Assembly: GCA_031263485.1 (NCBI GenBank)
Contig: JAISFS010000171.1
Location: forward strand, 1-56,851
From: Deltaproteobacteria bacterium
GTDB taxonomy: Bacteria; Desulfobacterota; Desulfarculia; Adiutricales; Adiutricaceae
Length of the DNA: 56,851 bases
Direction: 5' to 3'
This document shows positions 49,301 to 56,851 of the stretch, in pieces. The position numbers were made by a program, and so were the translations under genes. Under the pieces are notes generated by a model that saw only the letters and a list, made by a program, of their open reading frames with translations, was not told the origin of the DNA and searched no databases. Each line of letters opens with the position of its first letter. Positions within the stretch are counted from its first letter, which is position 1.

Positions 49301-50731
49301 CACGACGTAGTCAGTGTCTGCCGCGAGTCTGAACCGGACGCCTTGGACGAGCTTTCCGCAACTGCCACCTTCGGTCCCGTCTTCACCTCCGCCTTCCCGT
49401 TCTCCTTCGCTTTCGCTTTCGCCCGGTTGACAACCGGGAGGCGCCTGGACGGAATTATGGAAGGACTTCCGATCGACCCAGAACGACTCCCTTGCGGGAG
49501 GGGCTATCTCCACGAACGGTGCCGCATCGGACATCCGCACCGGGTTGGAGAGTGAGAATTCCGCGGAGTAACCCCACCCATGATCGTCCTGAAGCGTCAG
49601 CATGCCGGACGCCCCTTCACCGTCCCCATCGGAGGCGCCGTCACGCGGAGGAATCACAACAAGATCGCCGTGCGCCGTCCCGCTCTCGACCTCCAGATCT
49701 TCCTCGAGCGGGAGGAGGCCTTCGCCCGGGACGACGCCCTTCTCAATGATTAGGGTCCAGCGCTGGCCCCGAGGGATCTCTCCAGTCGCAGCCGCGCGGA
49801 ACGACCGGCCCCCGTACTCGGCGAACCGCACATACCTCTCGGACCAGACGGCGGGGATCCTGAAAGGGGCATCCGGATCCCCCCCGATGAAGAAACCATT
49901 TCCGACAAGCGAAGCTAGCTCCACCGGCTGGTTGAAGAGCATGTTGACTACCGGTCTCAAATCCGTCTCTGGCGCGACATCCGCCAAGTCTGAAGCCAAC
50001 CGGACTTCCCACCGCGGCAACGTGAAAGTGAATTCCCGTGGCAGTCCCTCGAGTTCCGCCCCGGAAAGAGACCGTATCCCGGGCGACAACCGGACCGTTA
50101 CCGACAGGCTCCCGGCGACTGGCGTGTCAGGAATGAAGCCCAAAGTGAACCGGTCAAGCCAGACGACCTCCCCGGGGACCGGCGGCTCAAGCGTCAAAAG
50201 CGACTGGTCTGCCCGGTCGTAAGGCATAAGGTCGGTCATCTGTTGGTTGAAAGTTACCGCAACCCGCGTGAAACTCTTTGCTTCCCCCTGAGGAAAGACA
50301 TCCAGCACCCTCAGCTTTCCCTCGTCCACAGTTTCCGAGGCCAGGGAGGCGTCTATGTGCGGATCCAACGGGGCCGTTGAATGGGGGGGAGCCGACGGAT
50401 CCGATGAATAAAGGGGAGCCGACTGCTCGGAAGCATCCTGCGGTTCCGGACGATCCAGAAAAGTCAGGTTATCCTTCTCGGCGACCTTTATGGCAGCATG
50501 TCCCTTTTCGGTGACTGCCGCTCCGGCCGTCATCTCTCCGCCTTGGTCCGGGACATCCGTAACGGACGATCTTGCGGAAGGCGCGGAGGACCCGCCGGCA
50601 GTCGCGACTGGAGCGGAGGAGCCGCCCGGCCCGTAAAGATATCCGCCGATCGCCAGGGCAAGCAGGACTATCGGGAACGGGTTTAAGAAAACTCGGCGAC
50701 CGCTCGGCAATAGGAAGTTTTCGGTTGGCAT
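46388..50731 (-). CDS. Alpha-2-macroglobulin-like protein without thioester domain, copy 2
   Basis: 1447 residues. An N-terminal hydrophobic anchor (residues about 16-34, FPIVLLALAIGGYLYG) has no lipobox cysteine. After a low-complexity linker come bacterial macroglobulin N-terminal features: LDVFPQGEAKSFTRVAVTFN, PGEVVWLDRFTLGFIPDTP, FFQVTDLALTVKVGATDSLA, YAADDTAKLKIIARHRWSDG, ERDEYVPGDVARIVVRSPFE, and the closing FFAPRLMPDENGEVE. Bacterial macroglobulins inhibit proteases or guard the periplasm, often with PBP1c, using a CxEQ thioester. Here the protein ends just where the thioester half should begin and no CxEQ exists. Copy 1 ends at the same place. No pbpC is nearby. Start ATG at 50731; ribosome site weak. 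Confidence 0.85.
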   Translation of the reverse strand: MPTENFLLPSGRRVFLNPFPIVLLALAIGGYLYGPGGSSAPVATAGGSSAPSARSSVTDVPDQGGEMTAGAAVTEKGHAAIKVAEKDNLTFLDRPEPQDASEQSAPLYSSDPSAPPHSTAPLDPHIDASLASETVDEGKLRVLDVFPQGEAKSFTRVAVTFNQQMTDLMPYDRADQSLLTLEPPVPGEVVWLDRFTLGFIPDTPVAGSLSVTVRLSPGIRSLSGAELEGLPREFTFTLPRWEVRLASDLADVAPETDLRPVVNMLFNQPVELASLVGNGFFIGGDPDAPFRIPAVWSERYVRFAEYGGRSFRAAATGEIPRGQRWTLIIEKGVVPGEGLLPLEEDLEVESGTAHGDLVVIPPRDGASDGDGEGASGMLTLQDDHGWGYSAEFSLSNPVRMSDAAPFVEIAPPARESFWVDRKSFHNSVQAPPGCQPGESESEGEREGGGEDGTEGGSCGKLVQGVRFRLAADTDYVVTVKRGLPDIFGQTLFEDQVTRIRTGPFRPFARLGARTGTIESAMPATVPLLVRNMTEAQVYGAVLTDAETAWLLRVWDIESCLNDRMSRGCDTEPVRFLRIPNDRISSVSAGPAAECSSGETLVPVPLSVLAGGREKEGAVFVWTGGHDSYAFFQVTDLALTVKVGATDSLAWVTRLSDASNVPGASVSALDCRGKVLWSGQTGADGLARLPGGIELAGRFAPGCEPKRYMLPDLHFTAARDGERVFWSRGWNSGFDSHSLGISGMESPFDLGGRIVTAFADSRPVYAADDTAKLKIIARHRWSDGLSTPEVGDARVIVRRRSPPGSSPELSGWEVAFDGVVSMGSYGTVPVESPLTLNGASDGTMGDWGVFLVIPTEMKRDAATLMPTYNLADSVKVGEIPVRFRGTPAFRLTLGETPDLVAGESAVFTVAAVSADGSPLDGGEADFELDCGPGEGWRRPPGFGSSWSFSSREERFKADVAFRVSEGAVGLAHDGTATFEAEIPEGASLLARPCTVSVTVADRLGRTVSRNSAFTLHPSSLHLGLKDPDSSDEPMKPNEMELVVASMDGTLVPGVKVRVVSYGCSRHDAWKLDPAGHFIFEYGQEGPPVSEQEVTSGEGPVAFEEMPDDAGCRCVKGELTDPEGRKVLASNGCLSPSEFGHFIRPPGPDSVEIKAERDEYVPGDVARIVVRSPFEEGTALVTVERDGIRQAGTFDLGVGPPVMEIHVGESDAPEVYVSAVLARGRTAAPPADGERGTYRERDGDAEDPGRPTFRTGYLSLRVRSDRSPLNLEVTPSEAEVRPGDRVAVKVRVTTRDGTPFSDCEVSLAAEDEGNFHPLEYRSGMDPLSLTRWKHPLKVRTSSSLAAVPRRAERPSYSFETPPDGHFFAPDPDLEILYFRPLSELRRDIGPGVFFAPRLMPDENGEVETQIALPGPGTYRLTATAVGRDRAIGTGEARVAVRLHQDKRNR

Positions 50732-51245
50732 GGATCACCCGCTCACGACCGCCCACGGTTCGCCCAGGACGAAGACAGACGCCGCGTAGCAGTCACATGG
50801 CTACTGGTCTCCCGGCGAGAGCGGAAGGCAGGATGCCAATCCGCTGTTCTCAAGGAGCTCGCTCAGGAGGCGGCGGGCGCCGTTGCCTGCGGATAACCCG
50901 CTGCAGGCAGTTTTTTGTCGGGAGGTTCCCGGCTGGCAGTTTCGTCCCCGAAACAGGGTAAATACCCACGAAATCCCCGTACCCCTCGATGCCGCAAGAC
51001 CAGGCAGGGCAAGCCGAGAGGAAATGTCAGCCGTTTCCGGCTTATGAGAAGCACATTCAGTCGAGACGGAGTCTCTGATCTTACCCCGTAAATGCTTGAG
51101 AATCGGGGATTATTGTCCGACGGTCTGTCATACGCGCCATGATAGCCCTTTAGTCAGTCGGAAGCAAGACCGGGTAGGAAAAACCCATAACACTCATTCA
51201 GCACTTCAAGAGGCATAAAAGCGAGGGAGGTACCCAATGACGGAA
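50732..51245. repeat. Upstream flank of macroglobulin copy 2
   Basis: Carries sequence homologous to the spacer at 45470-46010, including the CCCATAACACTCATTC block and a following GAGGGAGG...ATGACGGA. Similarity is lost after about 51245, marking the right edge of the duplication. This flank must hold the promoter; no clear boxes are seen. Confidence 0.7.
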
Positions 51246-51774
51246 AATGGCGACGGTTCCGCCGCTCGGTTCGGCAGATACCTTTGCCATCCAACAGGCG
51301 CAGGGCAGGCGGACATCATCTTGCGGTCTGGTCAAGGTTTGTATCCGCCGCTGTGCCGACGACAAGGACAATGCCGAAAGGATAACCCCTTGCAATCCCG
51401 GAATAAAGTCAACGGGGACAAATGTCTTTCCTGTCCTGCCCCGTCCGGATGCCGAGGATGCCGTCCATGTCCTACGCGGTTGAGTTCAGGCTCCGCCATC
51501 GGCACACGTCTCGGTTTTGGAAGAGTCCGGAAACAAAAGCCACAAATAGTACTTCAGGCCCGTAGCCGCCGTTGGGCGAGTGCTCACGCGGCGCCGGTCT
51601 TCTGGATTCAGGACCTACTCCGACTTGACCATGAACAGGTGGTCCCCTTTATCCCTTGCCTCCAAAAGGGGGGGGTTCATGGGCACTCCTCCCCCGACCT
51701 TCTGGCCCCCCCCGTGAACAGATACCCTGGAGATGATGAGGAGGGTGGAAACCAGGCCAGAAATGCTTCGCCGA

Positions 51775-51996
51775 TTTATTACTGTTCCGTCATTCATGAC
51801 GGAACCGTAATAAGTCGGAACGACAACCCGAGGCAGGCATCGGCCCCTGGTAATTGGCATCAGGGAGGCTTAAGGGTAGGCAAGACTCACCAATTATAGA
51901 GGCTTGACTTCCCAGTTGGCCCGATTGGACCTCCGCCACCCCATTCGGCTCCTCATCATGAATCCCTCGCCGACTTATTACGGTTGCGTCATTCAT
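51775..51996. repeat. Inverted repeat plus a third half-copy
   Basis: CCGATTTATTACTGTTCCGT followed by CA meets its inverse (TGACGGAACCGTAATAAGTCGG region) across a TTCA loop at about 51776-51825, with two mismatches in 22. A third half, CCGACTTATTACGGTTGCGT, lies at about 51970. These look like abutted ends of a small transposable element. The rest of 51246-52367 and 52471-52626 holds no gene I can support. Confidence 0.65.
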
Positions 51997-52367
51997 AAAA
52001 CTTTCGCCTCCTAAAGCCTTAAAAGCCTTAGAAGAATCCAGACCGTCGTCCGGGAACCTTTCGCGTCTTCCGTCCTTGTCTCGTGGTCTTCTCCCCCCCT
52101 CGGGGGGGAGGGAGCGGCGCCGACCGGCATCGGTCTTTCAGACGTGCCGCGCATCCGTCAAGATCCGAACCCACAACGGCGAGAGCGCTGCCTGGCGACC
52201 AGATTGAGGATCGGGGGCGTGATCGGCACCTTGAGGCCAAGCCGATGCAGACCGGGTACCGGACGTGCCAATTCCCGGTGGTGACGGACGGCGAAGGCCG
52301 TGCGGACGTTTGCATTTCTGCCAGTTCCAAACGAAAAATTTCTAAGCATGGTTCCCCCATCTGCAGA

Positions 52368-52470
52368 GCAATGTCAGCAATTTAAGGGAGGCGATGTCTT
52401 ACAAGTTGTCGATATCATTGGCATAAATTCAAGAGGAACTGTCATTTATGCCTTGCGTTGCTGACATTGA
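52368..52470 (+). mobile_element. MITE copy C (103 bp), diverged
   Basis: Ends GCAATGTCAGCAATTTAAG and its imperfect inverse (CTTGCGTTGCTGACATTGA). It shares GATATCATTG and TCATTTATGCCTT with copy B in the same positions. Flanks are TCTGCAGA at 52360-52367 and TTTGCAGA at 52471-52478 (7 of 8). It lies about 155 bases before a broken tyrosine recombinase gene. Confidence 0.85.
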
Positions 52471-52626
52471 TTTGCAGAGTCGACTGCGCTCCGACCGCAT
52501 AAACCGCAGACCCGGTCCGGGATCCGCCAGCGAACATCGCGGTTTCCGGAAGCGAGCTCGCCAGAGGATTGATTTACGAAGGAATGTCTGCCCAGGTCAA
52601 GCGTAAGGAGAGACAGAGCGACAGGA

Positions 52627-53228
52627 ATGTCGCCGGCCACCGTGCCGATCCGCGACCTCGAGTCCATCGAGAAGTTCTTAGCCAGACTCGCCGCCGGTAA
52701 CAACGGCGACAGGGGCATCGCCCTCTTCGTCACGGGATTCAACGCCGCCCTGCGGACCTCTGAACTGCTCCCTCTCACGGTCGAGCGCGTCCGCGCCCCT
52801 GACGGGAGCATCCGCGAGAAGATCTGGCTCGTCGAGCGCAAGACCAACCGACGCCGCTCCACCCACCTCAATGCGGCGGCTCGCGAAGAGCTCGCCAGGT
52901 ACCTCTCGACGCGCCCCGGGGCCGACACTCCAATCCGCTCATCCTGAGTTCCCAGCCGCCAAAGCGGGATATCGCCAAGCGACGGACCCGAGCTATCTTC
53001 CGGGAGGCGGCAGACGCGCTGGACCAGAAACGCGTGTCGGCCAACTACATGCCCTCATGTTTCGGGGACCACCTTAACCGGGACAGGGCAAGGTTTCTGG
53101 CCTTCGTGCTGAAGGCACTCGGACACCGATCGCCCGAAATCACCGCGCGTAACATCGGCCTGGACGATGCTGCCGTGGACGCCGCCGTGGACCGCCTTGG
53201 CTTCTCGCGTCGCGGCCTGGCCGGTTAA
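52627..53228 (+). pseudogene. Small tyrosine recombinase (integrase), frameshifted
   Basis: The first frame (52627-52944) reads FVTGFNAALRTSELLPLTVE (box I region with the catalytic Arg in LRTSELL), then LVERKTNRRRSTHLN with the KT beta-hairpin lysine. Near 52925-52945 the frame shifts, and the continuation reads ILSSQPPKRDIAKRR to 53228, with LKALGHRSPEITARNIGL as the box II His region. The active-site Tyr position (usually Y-L after the T) is NIGL here, so the nucleophile may also be lost. Length about 200 residues suits the short integrases found in anaerobes that lack the N-terminal core-binding domain. MITE copy C is just upstream. Confidence 0.78.
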
Positions 53229-53673
53229 CCTGCCCTTCCGAAGCCTGGCCTGGGGCTGTTCGGCGTCCCGGTGAAGACCTACCTTCACGCGTCCCCAGAG
53301 AATCGCAGGTCCAGTAAATCATCTACTTCCATGCCGCCAACCTGTAACGGCAACCGACTCCGTCCGGAGACCTCGAATCCCTTCAGGTTTCACGCCCCGA
53401 TCCTCGACTCACGCGATCGCTTGCACTTGTTCGCAAGATCCTTTAGAATTCAAATTGCGTCCTGTTATCGGCGCGTAACTCGCAAACAGACGGAATGCCT
53501 CGTTGCCGGAACTGAATCTCGCTCGCATTCCCGCTTCGTCAGATGCCAGGAAACGGCAACAATAACCGTGGCAACCGCAGACATCAAATATCAGTTAAAT
53601 ATCAGTGCGATATAGGGATAAACGGCGGATATTCCATAATTTTCGCCGGAGGACCAAGGAAGGAGGATACCAA
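53229..53673. other. Intergenic, nothing recognised
   Basis: About 445 bases before the second AAA/PD-(D/E)XK gene. It becomes AT-richer near 53570-53640 (ATCAAATATCAGTTAAATAT), where the promoter of that gene probably lies. AAGGAAGGAGG at 53657-53667 is its ribosome site. Confidence 0.6.
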
Positions 53674-55443
53674 ATGATTGCGGACGGATTACCAGAACTT
53701 CCGGTCGGATGCCACCTTTTTGAAGAACTGAGGCTCAGAGACGCTGTCTACGTCGATAAGACGAAGTATCTTCCGATGTTGGGGAACACTGGCAAGTTCA
53801 TCTTCTGCGCCCGACCCAGACGATTCGGCAAGTCGCTTACGGTCACCGCCCTGGATGCATTCTACTCCGGCAGAATTGACCTTTTCCGTGGTCTTACCGC
53901 CGAAAAGGTTATGGACGCCACCGATTTCGTGGCCCGTCCGGTCATCCGCCTGGACATGAGTTCGGTCGCGGGGGCAGGCAGCAAGAGGGTTCTTGAAAAA
54001 AAAATCATGTGCCAACTCGGCGTAAGCTCCAAGCGGCACGGCGTGACACTTAGAGGTGCCGATTCAGCGGATGCGTTTCTGCTCCTGCTTATCGATGTCC
54101 ATGAGTCTACCGCCAAAAAGGTAGTTGTCCTGATCGATGAATTTGACTCGCCGGTCATAAGCGTCATTCAGAGGAAAAATCCTGCATACGCGGAACAGCT
54201 TGACGATACCCGGAACGTCATGCGGAGCTTTTATTTGAGAATCAAAACCGCCGATGAACATATCGAATCAGCCTTCATCACAGGGGTAACTAGATTTTCT
54301 AGGATGGGCGTGTTTTCGACCCTCAACAACCTTATCGACATATCACTCGAACCTGAATTCGGGGCATTCATGGGTTTCACCCAGGATGAACTGGAGAACA
54401 ATTTCAAGGAATTCATAACCAAGACCGCCAATGAACTGGGGAAAAGCGAAAAGAGACTTTTGAGGATGATCAAAGATTACTACAACGGATTTTCCTTCGA
54501 CGGGAAGACCAGGCTGTACAATCCTTTTTCCATCCTTTCCTTTCTCCATGCCAAAATATTCAAAAACTATTGGATTAAATCTGAATCTAAAACGCTCATC
54601 AGGAAATTCCTGAACGATAATTCCGTGACAGTCGAACAGTTCCATGGAAAAGTAGTGGACGACGACTTCGCCAGCGATCCCGGAGAAATCGACGACACCC
54701 CTCCGGAAGGATTCCTTTACCAGGCCGGCTACCTGACCCTAAGATACAGAAACCATACTGAATTCACACTTGACTATCCCAACCGCGAGGTCCGCTTGTC
54801 ACTATCAACCCTGTTTTTCGAGAACATCAGCCCGAGCACAGCCTGGCTCGACATTCGAAAATACGGGCGGGATCTGACGCGGCACCTAGCCAGCGGAGAC
54901 GTCAAAGGCATGGTCGGGATCTTCACCCGGCTCCTTTCCTCCATAATCTACTATGATCATGCGGACGCGAACCGCGAACAGCGAGTCATGACCATGGTGG
55001 ACGGCGCCCAGGAGACGGCGGACGAAGGCTCTCCAAAGGAGCCGTCCCGCGAGACGCCCAGGGTTTTGGCCGAGAAGCTACTCAGGACGATGGGCGAGGG
55101 GTTTTACCGATCCATACTGCATGCTGGCCTTTGGATGGCCGGTGCTTTGGTGACCGCCGAGAAGGGCGAAAACATAGACCGCTCCGACCTTGAGGCCGTC
55201 TACGGAAGATACCCGTACATTATCGAGCTGAAGATGACGGAAGACGTCACTGGCGGTGAAAAGGCGGTCAAGGCGGGAATGGTTCAGATAGACGAGAAGG
55301 GCTACGGTCGGAGCTACAAGGATCCCATACTTGTGTCGCTGGCCATCGGCAGGAAGGAAAGGAACATCGTGGCCTGCCTCTTCAAAAGTGGGGAGTCCGG
55401 GTCCGTGAAGGCGGTCGAGATCAAACTGCCGGGAAAGCAGTAG
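53674..55443 (+). CDS. AAA-ATPase-like / PD-(D/E)XK nuclease-domain protein, second copy
   Basis: 589 residues. The ATG at 53674 has a strong AGGAGG seven bases upstream; an in-frame ATG at 53605 is rejected. Domains in order: LPELPVGCHLFEELR, VYVDKTKYL, modified Walker A RPRRFGKSLT (47-56), Walker B VVVLIDEFDSPV, FITGVTRFSRMGVFSTLNNL, YYNGFSFDGKTRLYNPFSI, FLYQAGYLTLRY, and a C-terminal PD-(D/E)XK core YIIELKMTED. It belongs to the same AAA-ATPase_like/PDDEXK_9 group as the gene at 28671 but is clearly divergent, so it is an independent member rather than a recent duplicate. It sits next to recombinase and MITE remnants. Confidence 0.9.
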   Translation: MIADGLPELPVGCHLFEELRLRDAVYVDKTKYLPMLGNTGKFIFCARPRRFGKSLTVTALDAFYSGRIDLFRGLTAEKVMDATDFVARPVIRLDMSSVAGAGSKRVLEKKIMCQLGVSSKRHGVTLRGADSADAFLLLLIDVHESTAKKVVVLIDEFDSPVISVIQRKNPAYAEQLDDTRNVMRSFYLRIKTADEHIESAFITGVTRFSRMGVFSTLNNLIDISLEPEFGAFMGFTQDELENNFKEFITKTANELGKSEKRLLRMIKDYYNGFSFDGKTRLYNPFSILSFLHAKIFKNYWIKSESKTLIRKFLNDNSVTVEQFHGKVVDDDFASDPGEIDDTPPEGFLYQAGYLTLRYRNHTEFTLDYPNREVRLSLSTLFFENISPSTAWLDIRKYGRDLTRHLASGDVKGMVGIFTRLLSSIIYYDHADANREQRVMTMVDGAQETADEGSPKEPSRETPRVLAEKLLRTMGEGFYRSILHAGLWMAGALVTAEKGENIDRSDLEAVYGRYPYIIELKMTEDVTGGEKAVKAGMVQIDEKGYGRSYKDPILVSLAIGRKERNIVACLFKSGESGSVKAVEIKLPGKQ

Positions 55444-56292
55444 CCCGGGATCCCCGCCCGCCCTCGACCGCTTTCCGCCCCCTCACGAAAGCGGATAACC
55501 ATACCTCCTGGCCGCGAGTCACCGTTTGAGCCTATGTGGGTGGGAAACCTCCATTCCCGTCTGGGCCGAGGCAACACGGACCCGACTGGTCTCGACACGG
55601 TCTTTTCACGAATACTAAGACAGGCAACGTCCGCCGGAAGCTCGCAAGGTAACCTGTGGCATTTCTTCGGATCCTGAAGCCTCCGAATTCCTTCTCCGTG
55701 ACCGTGAGCCCCTGTTGTAGCCAATGATGTTGATACCGCCCTTGTGCTCGCTGGTTCCATAGTCTTTGTCTAGGTCTGTTGACGAAATCCCATGTGGTCA
55801 AAGAACGCCGAAAGTTCGTAAAGCGCTTCCGGCATATCGAATGCTTCCTAATGCACCGATGACCATCTGCCGTGTTCATGAGATCCAGCTTGACCTCAAA
55901 GATGTTTTGCCCAACTGTTGAGGTCCAGCGGGGTTTGTTGTTGCCGGCGACTTTTTTAGACGATTGATTCAGTCCTATCCCGCTCCTTCGAAAAATCTCA
56001 AGAAGAGCCTTCGTGAGATATCAAGGCATTGCGGAGACTCCTGGGAGCCCTCGTCATGGCCGCATCTTGAGGTGCTGGCAAATTCTTTCAAAGCAGGAGA
56101 TCATACTACAACCTTCATAATTGGAAAAAATAAGGATTGGCTGTCACCATCCGTACCGCCGACACTGGCGATCGCTTTTCCGCAAAGCAACCCTCCGGGT
56201 GCGACCGCCCGATTCAAAAGTCCTGAAAGTCCGGTACCGCCTGTCGGCCCATGTCGGCCTTCCTGGCCGTCTTTCTGACCTCCTTTTATAAC
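55444..56292. other. Gene-free stretch, possible decayed transposase DNA
   Basis: Frames at 55530-55880 on the minus strand are moderately long but give no family motif and are broken in all three phases. Given the transposase end at 56741, decayed insertion-sequence DNA is possible but not shown. Confidence 0.45.
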
Positions 56293-56735
56293 AGCTCCCC
56301 TCCGGCCGGGGCGGCCTGTTCAACTGGTCTGAAACCCGTCGCCGGGCGCCGCTCGTCGCGGTCACGGGCGGGGACGCCCGCAGCATGCGGCTTGTTTCAT
56401 GTTAGCTCCCCTCAGACCGGGGCGGCCTGTTCGGCCGGTCTGAAACCCGCCGCCGGGCGCCGCCCGTCGCGGTCGCGGGCGGGGACGCCCCAGCATGCGG
56501 CTTGTTTCATGTTAGCTCCCCTCCGGCCGGGGCGGCCTGTTCGACCGGTCTGAAACCCGCCGCCGGGCACCGCCCGTCGCGGGCGCGGGCGGGGACGCCC
56601 GCAGCATACGGCTTGTTTCATGTTAGCTCCCCTCCGGCCGGGACGGCCGGTTCGGTCGGCCTGAAACCCGAGGCCGGGCGCCGCCCGTCGCGTCCGCAGG
56701 CGGGGACGCCCGCAGCATGCGGCTTGTTTCATACT
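56293..56735. repeat. 111-bp tandem repeat, four units
   Basis: Units start at about 56293, 56404, 56514 and 56625 with AGCTCCCCTCCGGCCGGGGC and end in CGGCTTGTTTCATGTT. The second is 110 bp, the others 111. Each unit holds CCGGCCGGGGCGG and GGCGGGGACGCCC palindromic parts. On the minus strand 111 bp equals 37 codons, giving a repeated MKQAACCGRPR peptide broken by the 110-bp unit. Confidence 0.93.
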
Positions 56736-56740
56736 AGTGC

Positions 56741-56851
56741 TCAAATGCATAAGTTCTTGATAGTATTCCGAAGCTGGCTACCCTTTACTTCCCTCTTTCT
56801 CCAGGTAAATGGCTTCGGGGTTTCGTTGAACACCTCGAAGAACTCGCTTAT
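56741..56851 (-). CDS. IS630-like transposase, C-terminal end, cut by window edge
   Basis: The last 36 codons, in frame from the right edge to TGA at 56741: FFEVFNETPKPFTWRKREVK then LRNTIKNLCI. The F-x-x-x-x-N-x-x-x-K-P-F-x-W pattern close to the end is typical of IS630-family (DDE) transposases. The body of the gene lies outside the window. Confidence 0.7.
   Translation of the reverse strand: MSEFFEVFNETPKPFTWRKREVKGSQLRNTIKNLCI

Noticed and set aside
55532..55879. Minus-strand frame as a transposase fragment
   Set aside because: No DDE or other transposase motif could be seen in any frame.

Overview
The window is chromosomal DNA from a high-GC Gram-negative bacterium. LptD shows an LPS-bearing outer membrane. 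The set of a stand-alone AICAR transformylase, a CobA-HemD fusion next to hemC, an FmdB-type zinc ribbon and AAA-ATPase/PD-(D/E)XK proteins resembles anaerobic Desulfobacterota (former Deltaproteobacteria). That placement is an inference; no rRNA or other taxonomic marker is present.

Layout. 1-2254: two paralogous polytopic membrane proteins (GT-C/PMT-like) on the minus strand, the first cut by the window edge. 3265-4557: metY (sulfhydrylase). 5062-5988: lgt on the minus strand, running into a minisatellite. 6494-9143: two related multi-pass membrane proteins, the second with a long QQPAQPGQGY repeat region. 9866-16790: minus-strand purH (transformylase domain only), lptD and folC. 16.8-19.5 kb: no recognisable gene. 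19485-21236: P-loop ATPase interrupted by an in-frame TGA. 21413-26724: large membrane protein and a UvrD-type helicase. 28671-30470 and 53674-55443: two divergent AAA-ATPase/PD-(D/E)XK proteins. 31823-34274: hemC followed by a cobA-hemD fusion. 35224-35481: FmdB-like zinc ribbon. 36253-36328: tRNA-Glu(CTC) with terminator, beside an unknown two-gene operon whose first product has an HEGMH motif. 41106-50731: tandem duplication of an alpha-2-macroglobulin-like gene, one copy broken by two frameshifts at six-G runs, both lacking the thioester half. 52627-53228: frameshifted tyrosine recombinase. The right edge holds a 111-bp minisatellite and the 3' end of an IS630-like transposase.

The housekeeping genes serve sulfur amino acid synthesis (metY), purine and folate synthesis (purH, folC), envelope biogenesis (lgt, lptD), tetrapyrrole synthesis (hemC, cobA-hemD) and DNA repair (uvrD). 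They look intact and are spaced by non-coding DNA.

Two features stand out. First, nearly every housekeeping gene is bordered by its own unrelated minisatellite (9, 27, 30, 33, 38, 47 or 111 bp units), often read in frame into the gene's N- or C-terminal extension. Second, there are small non-autonomous transposable elements: three copies of a 103-104-bp MITE with about 20-bp inverted ends and 8-bp target duplications, and one 119-bp IS5-like element flanked by CTAG. Both are visible directly in the sequence.
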